Assembly: GCA_026705345.1 (NCBI GenBank) | Contig: JAPPAV010000072.1 | Span: 1-39,802, forward strand | DNA length: 39,802 nt | DNA from: Gammaproteobacteria bacterium | GTDB lineage: Bacteria > Pseudomonadota > Gammaproteobacteria > Pseudomonadales > Azotimanducaceae | Reading direction: 5' to 3' | Shown: positions 20,972 through 31,600 of the stretch, in pieces | How positions within the stretch are numbered: the first letter of the stretch is position 1 | Layout: every line of letters begins with the position of its first letter | Translations under genes and position numbers: made by a program | Notes under the pieces: generated by a model | Told to the model about the DNA's origin: nothing | The model's input: the letters and a program-made list of their open reading frames with translations, nothing else | The model's database searches: none

Positions 20972-22404
20972 GTGCCCTAGAGCCGGTCCGGCGCCTGTCC
21001 CAAGTACGGCTTCGTCGGGCACCGCTTTGGCCGCGCTCGCTCATCGCCCGGATGACGCTCCTGTCCGTGGTCTTCCTGGTTCTTGCCGTCGGATGGTTCG
21101 CCATCGTCCCGTACTGGCGGTTCCTCGACCAGGATCCACTGGTGACGACGCAGAATAGCGCACGATGGGAGATACAGCAGTCGACCCTAGTCGAGGGCGA
21201 CTTCGCGTCGCTTGCTCGATCAGAAATCCTCAACGAAGTGGCCGAGGCGAACCCCCAGTTCCGCTACCACGTTCGCCACGGCACCGAAGAGGCATCTTTC
21301 GGCCCATCCCCGAAACACCTCGCAACGATCCCGCGCCTGCGCGCCATGCTCGAAGGCGCGCAACCTGGGCCTAGCCGGGAGTACTGGTCGGCCACCATCG
21401 AGGATGAAGGATTCGAAACCTGGGTCTCCTTCGACGTCGACGACGGCGTGGAGACCTACATCGAGATGTCCGGAATCGACACGCCGGTCGAAAGTGCGAC
21501 CAACCGATTCACGGCGGTGAACCCGATGTTGTTCTGGTTCAGAACCCGCGACCCGCTGATTGCCGGAGGCGGCGTGCTGCTTATCGCCTTCGTCGTCCTG
21601 CTGCTGGCGGCTCGCTCGGTCAGAACGCTGGCCCGGGCCGCCGACACCATCGACGCGACCTCCGGCGACCGCCGGCTGCTGCCCGAAGAAGGACTACCGG
21701 CCGAGGTAGCGACATTGGTGCGAGCCATCAACGAGATGATTCGCCGAGTGGAGGCGGCCCACGAGGAGCAAGAGATGTTCCTCGCCACCGCCGCCCACGA
21801 ATTGCGTACTCCGATGACCGTGCTCCGGACCCGCCTGGAGGAACTACCCGATTCCGAGACCAAGGCGGTCCTGCGCGACGATGTCCGGCGCATGGCAAGT
21901 TTGGTCGACCAATTGCTGCGCCTCATGGAGATCCGCAACAGCCAGGATCTGACCGATGAGGTCAATCTGGTGGCAACGACTCGCGAGGTCGTGGCCGAAC
22001 GTGCCCCGATCGCCATCGACCGGGGCGTCGACATCGAACTCGACAGCGTTCCCGAGTCGCTCATCGTCAAGGGCCATCGGGGGCTCGTCGGCGTGGCGAT
22101 CGCCAACCTCGTGGACAACGCCATCTCGTTCAGCAAGTCCGGCGATGCCTTGAGAGTGAGTGTGGACGACACCGGCAGGGTTTCCGTCAGCGATTGCGGC
22201 CCGGGGATTCCGGACGACGAACTCGAACGCATCTTCGAGCCGTTTGCGAAGAGCCCGCCGAACCGCCAGGGCCACGGTCTGGGCCTTGCCATTGTCCGGG
22301 CCGTCATGACCGCGCACGGCGGCGAGGTGTCGGCACGCAACGCGGACGGTGGGGGCGCCGACTTCGCCCTGCAATTCAGGAATCTGTCGCCGCAGCCAGC
22401 CTGA
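20968..22404 (+). CDS. Membrane sensor histidine kinase
   Basis: 478 aa from a GTG that overlaps the regulator stop (GTGA). Membrane segments lie at about residues 27-50 (MTLLSVVFLVLAVGWFAIV) and 196-216 (LIAGGGVLLIAFVVLLLAA). They bracket a periplasmic sensor region of about 145 residues with no recognisable named domain. A HAMP-like linker follows, then the H box with phospho-acceptor H277 (TAAHELRTPM), the N box (VAIANLVDNAISFS), a G1 box (DCGPGIPDDELERIFEPF) and a G2 box (GHGLGLAIV). The set is complete, so activity is expected. The stimulus is unknown. By position it may sense a substrate or redox state handled by the neighbouring envelope proteins. Confidence 0.95.
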   Translation: MSALEPVRRLSQVRLRRAPLWPRSLIARMTLLSVVFLVLAVGWFAIVPYWRFLDQDPLVTTQNSARWEIQQSTLVEGDFASLARSEILNEVAEANPQFRYHVRHGTEEASFGPSPKHLATIPRLRAMLEGAQPGPSREYWSATIEDEGFETWVSFDVDDGVETYIEMSGIDTPVESATNRFTAVNPMLFWFRTRDPLIAGGGVLLIAFVVLLLAARSVRTLARAADTIDATSGDRRLLPEEGLPAEVATLVRAINEMIRRVEAAHEEQEMFLATAAHELRTPMTVLRTRLEELPDSETKAVLRDDVRRMASLVDQLLRLMEIRNSQDLTDEVNLVATTREVVAERAPIAIDRGVDIELDSVPESLIVKGHRGLVGVAIANLVDNAISFSKSGDALRVSVDDTGRVSVSDCGPGIPDDELERIFEPFAKSPPNRQGHGLGLAIVRAVMTAHGGEVSARNADGGGADFALQFRNLSPQPA

Positions 22405-22421
22405 GCGATCTAGCCGGCAAC

Positions 22422-22498
22422 ACTACCGTCTCGTCTCGTCCAACTACCGGATGACTACCGGTCGTCGCGTGCCGCTGCAGATCCGGCTGTGCTACAGT
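22422..22498 (+). promoter_or_regulatory. Candidate operator and promoter of TonB receptor 2
   Basis: ACTACCG occurs at 22422, 22443 and 22454. The starts are 21 and 11 bp apart, so all three fall on the same face of the helix. The last two extend to ACTACCGG. Downstream, TGTGCTACAGT (22488-22498) looks like an extended -10 element, with no good -35 element, as expected of an activator-dependent promoter. The core TACCG is shared with the boxes before receptor 1. This is prediction from spacing and position only. Confidence 0.35.
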
Positions 22499-22582
22499 CG
22501 ATCCCGCGAGTTCGAGAGGCGTTGCCCTCGCTTGCAGTTTGCCTAGGTGCAACGCCCTGTGCGTCAGGGGAGGGGCACACTC

Positions 22583-25500
22583 ATGCAAACCAAGTCCAAT
22601 CACTATCGCCTTACACCAGTTATTCTTTCCCTGTGCATTCCGGCCTTTGGCCTGGCACAGGAGACCTCAACGGATGACCAACAGCCGGTCGAATCCAACT
22701 CCGAGGCCACGGTGGAAGAGCCCGTGGAAATCACCGAGCAGGTCGTTACCGGCTCCCGGCTGGAGGGCGGCGATCCCACCGCGCGGGTCTACAGCTACAC
22801 GGCCGAGGACATCGCGGCGCGCGGGGTCTCGACGCTGGAAGAGTTCTTCCGCACCTTGCCGTGGACGTATCCTTCGATAACAACCCAGACCAACACCAGC
22901 CTGCACTTTCAGACTACGGATCAGGAGGACGAGTACATCGAACTGGGGTTGGGCATCTCCACCGTCAACCTCCGCAACATGGGCTCGGCGAATACGCTGG
23001 TGCTGATGAACGGCCGCCGACTAGCGGGCACTGGCGAGGAAGACGACTTCGCCAACATCCTGAACGTCCCGCTGTCGGCGATCGAACGTGTGGACATCCA
23101 ATTGGACGGTGCGTCGGCGGTCTACGGCTCCGACGCCATCGGCGGTGTCGTGAACTTCATTACCAAGAAGAACTACACCGGCCTTTCCGTCGACTACCGG
23201 CACGAGTTCAGCTCCACCGACGCGGACCAGACCACGGCCAGCATAACCGGGGGCTATGCCTGGGGCAGCGGCAACGTCACAGCCATCGTGTCGCGCGACA
23301 CCTCCGAGCCGATTACCAACGCCAAGACGGGCCTGTCGACGCGGGACTTCCGGCCGAGGTTGGGACCTGAATTCGACCTTCGCAGTTTCACCGCCGGCCA
23401 GCCCGGCGTCGTTTGCGAATTCGAAGCGCCGTCTTGGGCGCCCACCCTATTCCGCTGCGTGCGCAACGGTCCCCGCTATCAACTGCCGGCGGGCCACAGC
23501 GGCGTGGGCGCGACGGAGGAGGATTTCGCCCAGTTCGCGCGCGGCGAGCCATCGCCGGTCCCCTACGAAAGGCTCCTGCCGCAGAACGGCGAGGAGTCGA
23601 CCACGGACTCGTACACGGTCAACGTCGAGCAATACCTGATGGACAATCTGCGCGTGTACGCGGATCTGGTCTATTCGACGCGCGATTCGTACCAGGAATA
23701 CAACCCGCAGGTCCGGGGCCTGATTCCCGTTCCCTCCACCAATGCCTACAACCCGTTCGGTCGGCCCATGCTGGTTGGGTACTCGGCGGTCAGCGAGTCC
23801 GCAGACGGTGTGCTTCCTGCGCCCTACACCGAAGCCGTGAGCACGCGGCGCGACGTGAACTTCGGCGTCATCTGGGCATTCGGCGGTTCCCACGAACTCG
23901 CCTTGGAGGTCACCCGTACGAAGTCGGAACGCGAATCCTACCGGCTTCAGGCGAGGGGAGTGCGGCCGCGATGGGATCCGAGTGCGGATGCGTACTACGC
24001 CGCACTGTCCAGTTCCGACCCGGGCACCGCCCTCAACGTCTTCGGCAACGGCGAAGGCCAGGGAACGACGATCGACGGATTTCTGACCACCACGGAGGGG
24101 CCCATAGTCGGCGAAAGCGAGACCAACCAGGTCAACCTCACGCTTCGGGGCAGCCTTTTCGACATGTGGGGTGGCCGGGCATCGTATACGGTCGGCACCG
24201 AATACCGCGAGAACATCGTCTTCAAGACGCGAAACTTCACGAGCAGCTCGTCCGGTCGGTTGTACGAGAACATCGAGGACACGGGCTCGAAGATTGGGGT
24301 GGACAAGCCCTCTCGCGAGATATCCGCCTACTACGCAGAGCTCGCCCTGCCGCTCGTGGGTGCGGAGAACGCCCGCCCGGGCGTGCATTCGTTGATTCTC
24401 AGCCTGCTGGCGCGACGCGACCAGAACGAATCGACGGCTTCGGCATACATGGGGACCCGGGGGGCGTACTTGAGTTTCGAGTTCCTGGATCCCCTACCGG
24501 TTCCCTATTGGCATCCCGAAGACGGCTGGCTGATCTACAACCAAACCCGGTTCGTTTTTCACTACGAGGACGTCGTGCACGACTTCAACTACACGACGAC
24601 GAAGCAGAACCGCACCAGCCCGAGCATCGGCCTGCGCTACCAGCCCACCGAAGACTTCACTCTCCGTGCCCGGTTGTCGCGTGCCTTTCGCCCGCCGGTG
24701 TGGAGCGATCAGTACGCCACCTGCATCGATCCGCCGCCGGACTCGTTCTGTTCGCCGGATACCCGTTTCAGTACGAACTTTCCCGAGGGCCTGGATCCCC
24801 ACCATCCCGATGGCCCCACGACGTTCGAACTGCCCTTCGGCGCCGTCGTGCGCCAGGTGTACAACACGGAACTGAAGAACGAGTATTCCGACACGGTTTC
24901 CGTGGGCTTCGACTGGTATCCGCAGGCGATTCCCGGCCTGCGCTGGACCGTCGACTGGTCAGAGACCGATTTCACCAACCGCATCGAAGACGGCGTGGCC
25001 GTGGGGTTCATGGCGCGGGATCGTCCCGAGTTGATCCTGAACCATCCGCAAGTGGTCACGCGCAACGCGGCGGGGGACATCGAATCGCTGCTCTTGCTGC
25101 CCATCAACGTCAACGAGAAGTACAGCGAACTGGTCGATTCCAGCGTGGAGTACAGCTTCAGTACGGCGTTCGGCAGCTTCACGCCGCGCATCGCCTACAC
25201 GAGGGTTCTGGCGGACCACATCCAGATCGGGCCCACCGAGGACAGCCGGCTCGAGTTCGCGGGAACGATGTACGGACCCGACGAATACCAACTGGAAGGC
25301 TCGCTGAGCTGGCTCTGGGACCGATTCGCCGCGAGCATGTTCGTGTACTACACGCCAGGCTACGAGAACGATCTGGCGCGCTACTGCAGCGGTCCACTGC
25401 AGGAGATTCCCGGCAGCCGGTGCGCCGACATCCCCTGGGAATGGCTGGGTATCGAGGTATCCTCTCTGACCACCGTGGACGCCACCGCGACCTATCGCAT

Positions 25501-25651
25501 GGACAACGGGCTGCGGTTGCGTGTGGGCGGCCGCAACATCCTTGACCGGGCGGCGCCCGCGAACGTGTTCGGGGGCGAGTTGCCGTACGATCCCACACGA
25601 TGGGACGCTCGCGGGCAAGTGTTCTTCGTCGATCTGAACTGGGAGATGTAG
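22583..25651 (+). CDS. TonB-dependent outer-membrane receptor 2
   Basis: About 1,022 aa from the ATG at 22583. An upstream in-frame GTG at 22547 is rejected because GGGGAGGGG lies just before the ATG and the signal peptide starts there (YRLTPVILSLCIPAFGLAQ). A TonB-box-like EITEQVVTGSRL is followed by the plug (YTAEDIAARGVSTLEEFFR, NLRNMGSANTLVLMNGRRL, VDIQLDGASAVYGSDAIGGV, VNFITKKNYTG) and a large barrel ending VFFVDLNWEM. There is no STN domain. It shares GGDPTARV and the plug layout with receptor 1, so the two are sister receptors of one family. The substrate cannot be deduced. It ends 28 nt from the convergent end of giant TPR gene C. Confidence 0.93.
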   Translation: MQTKSNHYRLTPVILSLCIPAFGLAQETSTDDQQPVESNSEATVEEPVEITEQVVTGSRLEGGDPTARVYSYTAEDIAARGVSTLEEFFRTLPWTYPSITTQTNTSLHFQTTDQEDEYIELGLGISTVNLRNMGSANTLVLMNGRRLAGTGEEDDFANILNVPLSAIERVDIQLDGASAVYGSDAIGGVVNFITKKNYTGLSVDYRHEFSSTDADQTTASITGGYAWGSGNVTAIVSRDTSEPITNAKTGLSTRDFRPRLGPEFDLRSFTAGQPGVVCEFEAPSWAPTLFRCVRNGPRYQLPAGHSGVGATEEDFAQFARGEPSPVPYERLLPQNGEESTTDSYTVNVEQYLMDNLRVYADLVYSTRDSYQEYNPQVRGLIPVPSTNAYNPFGRPMLVGYSAVSESADGVLPAPYTEAVSTRRDVNFGVIWAFGGSHELALEVTRTKSERESYRLQARGVRPRWDPSADAYYAALSSSDPGTALNVFGNGEGQGTTIDGFLTTTEGPIVGESETNQVNLTLRGSLFDMWGGRASYTVGTEYRENIVFKTRNFTSSSSGRLYENIEDTGSKIGVDKPSREISAYYAELALPLVGAENARPGVHSLILSLLARRDQNESTASAYMGTRGAYLSFEFLDPLPVPYWHPEDGWLIYNQTRFVFHYEDVVHDFNYTTTKQNRTSPSIGLRYQPTEDFTLRARLSRAFRPPVWSDQYATCIDPPPDSFCSPDTRFSTNFPEGLDPHHPDGPTTFELPFGAVVRQVYNTELKNEYSDTVSVGFDWYPQAIPGLRWTVDWSETDFTNRIEDGVAVGFMARDRPELILNHPQVVTRNAAGDIESLLLLPINVNEKYSELVDSSVEYSFSTAFGSFTPRIAYTRVLADHIQIGPTEDSRLEFAGTMYGPDEYQLEGSLSWLWDRFAASMFVYYTPGYENDLARYCSGPLQEIPGSRCADIPWEWLGIEVSSLTTVDATATYRMDNGLRLRVGGRNILDRAAPANVFGGELPYDPTRWDARGQVFFVDLNWEM

Positions 25652-25679
25652 TCGTCCAGATTGCGGCCCCGCCAGAGAC

Positions 25680-28600
25680 CTACTCGGCGGCAGTCCCGCC
25701 CTCCCCGGGGATGGCGGGACTGCCCAACGCGCGGAATGCCGCTTCCCCGGCTTCGAGTCTGGATTCGAGATCGCGAGCGTAGGTCACATCGTTCGCCGCC
25801 AAGGCAAGCGGTCGGAGTTCGCGCATCAGTTCCAGCTTGTCGCCGTGATCGGCGACGCGTCCGGTCCGCAACGCGCCGGCCGCATCGCTTGCGGCTAGTT
25901 CGCGGACGAGGCCCACTTCCTGACGGGCGCTCAACGTGCCGGTCGAAACCACTGCGACCGCCAAGTCCGCCGGCAGCGGACTCGAGAGCTTGAGCGACAT
26001 CAACGCGAGGTTCCTGAGTTCCGCCGGGTCGGCATCGGTCTCGGCCGCGATCTGCGTCGCTAGCACCGCGAGGATGTCCCGGGCCGCGTCGACGCGGTCG
26101 GCCTCGTGCAACTGCCAAGCCAAGACGAACAGCATTTCGCGCACCGTCACCGGATCGACGTCCTCGTCGTCGAGCCAATCCTGCATGGCGCGAGCGGCCG
26201 TCAGCATCCAGTCGGCGGCCCCCGGCCACGCGTTGTCGGCGTCCGCGGGAAACACCCGTTCCCGACCGTGGACGAGCCAAGATGCCGGCGATGCCGGTCC
26301 GTAGCCGCGGAGTAGCTGCAGGCCAAAGGTGCGGGCCAAGGCGCTGGCAGTGCCCGCGCGCCGGGACCGCTCCTCGTCCAACCAATCGGTTTCCGGCTCC
26401 GTCCTGATTCCATCGGGATTGGCGAATCGCCGTATCAGGCCAAGGGCGTCGGGTGGACTCCCCGCCATGGCATGGAGCCTGGCGAGTTCCAACACCTTGG
26501 GCACCTGCCACGTCTCGAGCGTCGCCTCGACCAACGTGGCGGTGGGCGATACTCCGGCCGATTCAACGAACACCTCGGCGGGCGGCATCACGTTGGCCAG
26601 TGTCTTCAACACGAACGCGTCAAAGATGGCGGCCAGTGCTTCGTCGTCCTCGGACGGTCTCGCGACTGCCAATACGCGTCTCGCGAACTCCTCCGCGACT
26701 TCGCGAGGTAGTCGCTCGGCGGTTTCCGCCAGCACCTCGGCAAGGCCCGTTGCCAAGTTCGATCCACCAACAGACGAAAACACCGGTCCGCTGCTGAACG
26801 AAATCAGTTGCATGGCCACGCCTCGCATCACCACCGTCGAGGTCGCGCCGCCGAGTGCGCCGCGCCGGAGCAGGTTCGCCGCGACGAGCGCATAGTGTTC
26901 CGCTGCGTCGTCGAAGGCACTCGACTTGGCAAACAGGCGGGCGATCAGCAGCAGCTCCGACCGGGTGGGGTCGTCGATCTCGCGCACACGCCGCGCGAAG
27001 GCCTCCAGTTCGGCTGCGGACAGGCCCTTCCCCTCGCGGTGCCGGAGCGTCATCCAAAGCGTGAAGTCGTGCTGGCTGATCGCGCCGTTGTGCAGACGGG
27101 ACGACAAGTCGGCGAGCCGTGCCGCAGTCGACCCACTGGCGTCCAGGGCATCGGCGAGGAGTTCGTAGCAACGGGTCTGGTTGCGTCGCTCGGACTCGGG
27201 CAACGCCGGGACGTAGCGATCCAGTTCGTGCGCAACCTCCGGCATCTCCACCAGCACGTCGAACAGCATGCGATCATCGTCCTCGCCCCGACTCGACTCC
27301 AAGAGGTCCGAGATCGCGCCTGTCTGGGTAGGAGGCCCATAGCTCCACGGGTTCAATGTTCGCTCCGCTAGCGGCAGCGATAGCACGCTGCCAGGACTCG
27401 GCGGGTAGTAGCGACGGTCGTCCTCGCCGCCCGGGGCGGTCATCCCGCGCCATACCGCCCGCAACGACTCACCCGTGTTCTCGATGATCTCGGGCCAGGC
27501 GGCGGTCTGTTTCGAGGTTCGAGTGTCAGTCGCTGACTCCGCCGGGCCCGTGTGCGACAGTGCGGCCCCCCGCAACCGGTCGATATTGCGTTGCACGACG
27601 GGCCTATAGGGGCTGTAGGGACTCTCGATCGGGCCGGGATAGAACCGCCGAAACAACCTGGAACTGACGCCGCCGCTCCTCGACATCTTGTCGAGCAACT
27701 CGTCGACGACGGCTTGGTCGCGCAAGTCCGGGCCGCCATCGGTAACCAGCGCAAGGGCCGCGCCGAACCTGTCCTCCCCAAGGAATCGAAAGTAGAGCGC
27801 GGCGCGCACGTATTCGTCCTCCGGGTTCTCGCGGTAGAAGTCGCGGAGCGCTTGCTCGGCCGCGGACCAATCCCCAAGACTGAGCGACGCGTTGATGCCG
27901 TCGAGACGGTAGCGATCGCCCTTCTCGTCGAGGGCCGCGAACTTGGGAGCGAGTGCCGCCTGGCGCTTGATCCGCTCCCTTGGCATCGGGCCAAGGCTCG
28001 TAAAGGTGAGCTCGTACACTAGGCTTGCCGTCTCCGGAGGGACCGCCTCGCCGCGTTCGATGGCAGCGAGGATGCGCTCCCGTTCGCCGTCGAACCAGTG
28101 TCCAATGGCCCTGCTGTAGGCCATGCCCGAGCGCCAGAGTTCGGCCTTCGAGAGTTCGAGGAGTCCCTCGAAGCGACGTTGCGGGGTTCCCTCGTGGATG
28201 TCCTTCATCACGGCAACGAGGTCGACCGCCTTCGATGAGCGACCCTCGAGGTGCTCGGCCATGGCATAGACCACCTCGGCGTTGCCGGGATGGATGTCGA
28301 GCAGCAGAAACTGCATCAGGTTGCCAAGCATGTAGGGGGACGAGAGTTGCTGCGTCGCCAGGTAGGCGGTTGCCGCTTGTGTCGCAGCGGCCCGCTGATC
28401 GATCGAAAGCTCGACCGCGAGCAGGTCCCTAACAAGGAGCGCAATGTCGGGGGGCCGGAGTTGAATGTTGCTGTCCCGACCGGCGAGACTGGCAACGAAG
28501 GCTATCTGTTCCTCAAGCGTGCCCCGGGTCTTCACATAACGCCAGACGCCCGGCAATACCCGATAGCCAAACAGCGTGCGGCGGTTCTCTGACTCGTCGG

Positions 28601-31600
28601 GCTGGCCGATCAACTCGATCAACTCCGCGACGGAAACGAACTCCCTGCCGAGTGTTTCCTCCATGGCGGGAACCAAGTGCGGCGAGTCGCCGAGAAAAGC
28701 CAGGAACGCGCTCGCATCGTCCTTCAATGTCGACGCAACCGGCGTGACCAACCGGCGGAACGCCGGCGCGTCGAGCAGGAACCACGCATTGACCAAGGCA
28801 TCGGCGTAGCTGCCCTCGGCGATCCGGTCGCGGAGCACCTCGGCGAGGAACTCCTCGTCCCCGACGAAACGCGCCAAGTGCACGGCATCGCGGAAGTTGC
28901 CGCTACGCTTCGCCCTGTCGAGCTGGCGCTGCAAAATAGAACCCTCCGCCGCTGTCGACGGCAGCGGTTCTTCATCGTCCTTTGGAAAAGTGTTCGCGAC
29001 GGCCGAGTCGATGCGTTCGGCCAATTCCCGGTCGCCGACGACCCCCGCCACCCGTCCGACGAATTGCGCGGTTCGACCAAGGCGCGGGAACTCCTCGACG
29101 TCCTTGTCCGCGAGGTCCTCCATGTCGGTGACCTCCCGAATGGCTTCGTCGAACATCGCCTCGACGGCACCGAGCCGTTGCCTCGCGGTCTCGGCGGACT
29201 GCGGCCAGGTGCCGAGCAGACCCTGCACCAGGAACTCGAAATAGGTCTGGTAGTCGCGACTCGTGCCGAGATTGGACTGACCGGGGAAATGGACCCGGGT
29301 CGAACCGGGACTCGTGGTGCGCCTTCCCGGCCGAGTCAGCGACTCGCCCCGCAGCAGGTTCACGAGGGCGCGCAGGTACATCTCATTCGCCACATCGAGG
29401 TGCCCTCGGATCTCCTGGAGCATGGCGTTCCGGGCCAGCAAGCTCAAGTCGTCCCGGTTCACCGACAGTGCCCGGGCGTAGTTTTCCAACGCGCGTTCGG
29501 GATGCCCGGCATCGTAGAGAAGATCCGCTTTCGTCTGGTTGATGTCGATCATGCCGGTGATGTCTTCGATCCTGTCGAGGGCTTTCTCCGCACCCGCGAC
29601 ATCGTCCTTCTCGAGCAACGCCTTACCCAGATTGATGTACACGTCCGGCGGCAGAGCCTGGCGGAGTCCGATCAGGCGTCGACCGTGAATCAGTCGTCGC
29701 TCGGGGTCCCCGGGGCCCGTATTGAAACCGGCGAAACCCGTGCTTGGCGTTGCCAACGTGACAAGCTCCCGAAGGATGGCGGGCCGCCGGATGCCGGCCA
29801 GGGGGAGCGAGTTCTCCAGCGCAAGGAAGACTCCCTCGGCGTCCTCGGTCTCCTGGGCGATGTCCGCCAGCAACTGGTAGAGGTAGAACTTGCCGTCGTG
29901 GGCCGTGATGCGCTCCAGGATCACGCGCTGCGTCCACTGGAAGATGCCGCGCATCTCGGGAGTCAGCGCCTCGCCGAACGAACGAGCGCCGATCATGTTG
30001 ATGATGCCGTCCACGGCGACGACGAAGGCATTGTCGTGGGCCGCGTGTTCCGCGGCGTACTGCAGCATCGTCACGGCTTCGTCGGTGCGCCCGGCGCTCT
30101 TCATGCGATCCGCCATCAAAAGCAGGTTGTCGCTGTTGTCCGGGTTGCGGACCAGCGCCCGACGGTAGCTCTCGATCGCTTCTGCATCGAAACCGCCCAG
30201 GGACAGCACGCCGGCTTCGAACTCGCCGCTGACCCGCGCCGCGTCCAAGGCGTGCAATCGTGCGAGCCAGCGCTGAATCTCGCCGTAGCGTTCGTCGCTG
30301 TCCTCGGCCAGATCGTGGGCGAGCAGGTTCAGGACGAGGTTTTGCACATGCTCGGATTCGTTGTCCGGGTCCTGGTGGACCAGTTGGCGAAGCACTCGGT
30401 CGTAGCCCGGATAGTCGTTCTGCAGCCGGTAGACGTTGGCAAGCTGTCGAAGCCGTTCCACGGGCTCGACCCGGGCGGATCTCGCGTATTCCTCGACGAC
30501 CTCGGTCGCCGACAGCGTATCGCCCACTTCGGTGTAGACGCGTACCAAGAGATCCATCTCGTTGCGGTCCGCCCGACCCGCATAAAGCTTCTCTTCGAGT
30601 TCCACGACGATGTCCGCCAGGGTGTTCGACTCCGCCGCCAAGAGCAGAAGCTGGTCCTCGGCGAGACTGCGCCGGGCCGGGCTGTCGACGCTGACCCAAA
30701 GGGCGCGCCAGGCCTCAAGGGCATCCTGCTTCCGGTCGGCAAGGCTGTAGAGCCAAGCCAGGCGCATGCGCTCGTTGTAGCCCAAGCCGGCCTGCGTGGA
30801 CTCGAGCGCATCCATGATCTCGAGTGCCTGCTCCGGGCGGTTCATTTGTTCGTAGGCGTCCGCGAGATCGCGCACGGCGTCGTCCTCCGGGGGCAGAAGC
30901 GCTCTCATGCGCTCGAGGATCGCCTCCGCATCGTCATCACGGCCCCGTTCGAAGCGTGCATCGAACAGGAACAGCAGCCCCTCGACATGCTCGCCGGTCG
31001 CCATCTGCCGCTCGACCATCGCAACCGCTTCCTCGAGGAATCCCATGCCGACCATCTGTTCGCCAGCGGCGACAACGACTCGCGGCCGGCTCGCGTTGGC
31101 GCCCTCGAACAGCCGCCACACGTCGAGGGCATCGTCGTGGCGGGCGAGGCCCACGTAGTGCGACGCCAAGCCGGCGTACCAGTCCACGACATCGGGCTCC
31201 GCCGACATCAGCCGGCGGTATTCGCGGACCATGTCCTCCGGCCTGCCGGCGGACTCGTAGAGCTTGATGAGCCGCTGCCGCGCTTCTACGTCGACGCCGC
31301 TGCCGTTGCCCGCAACCGATTCGTAGAACGCGACGGCGTCGCCGTAGCGCTGCGTCTCGATGAGGAGGTCGACCCGCAGTTCGTCGAGCATGGCCGTTCC
31401 CCGCGCCCCACGTTCGTCCAGACCATCGACAAGCTCGGCCAGGGTGCCCTCACCCCGATGGGATTCGACAAGCAACGTCAATGCGTAGCGGGCGTCGATC
31501 TGCAATCCGGCCGCTTGATAAGCGAGCCAGGCTTCGCGCTGGGCCTCGGCGTGCGCACCCGCCGCCAGCGCCCATTGCGCGACGCGCACGTGCTCCCGGT

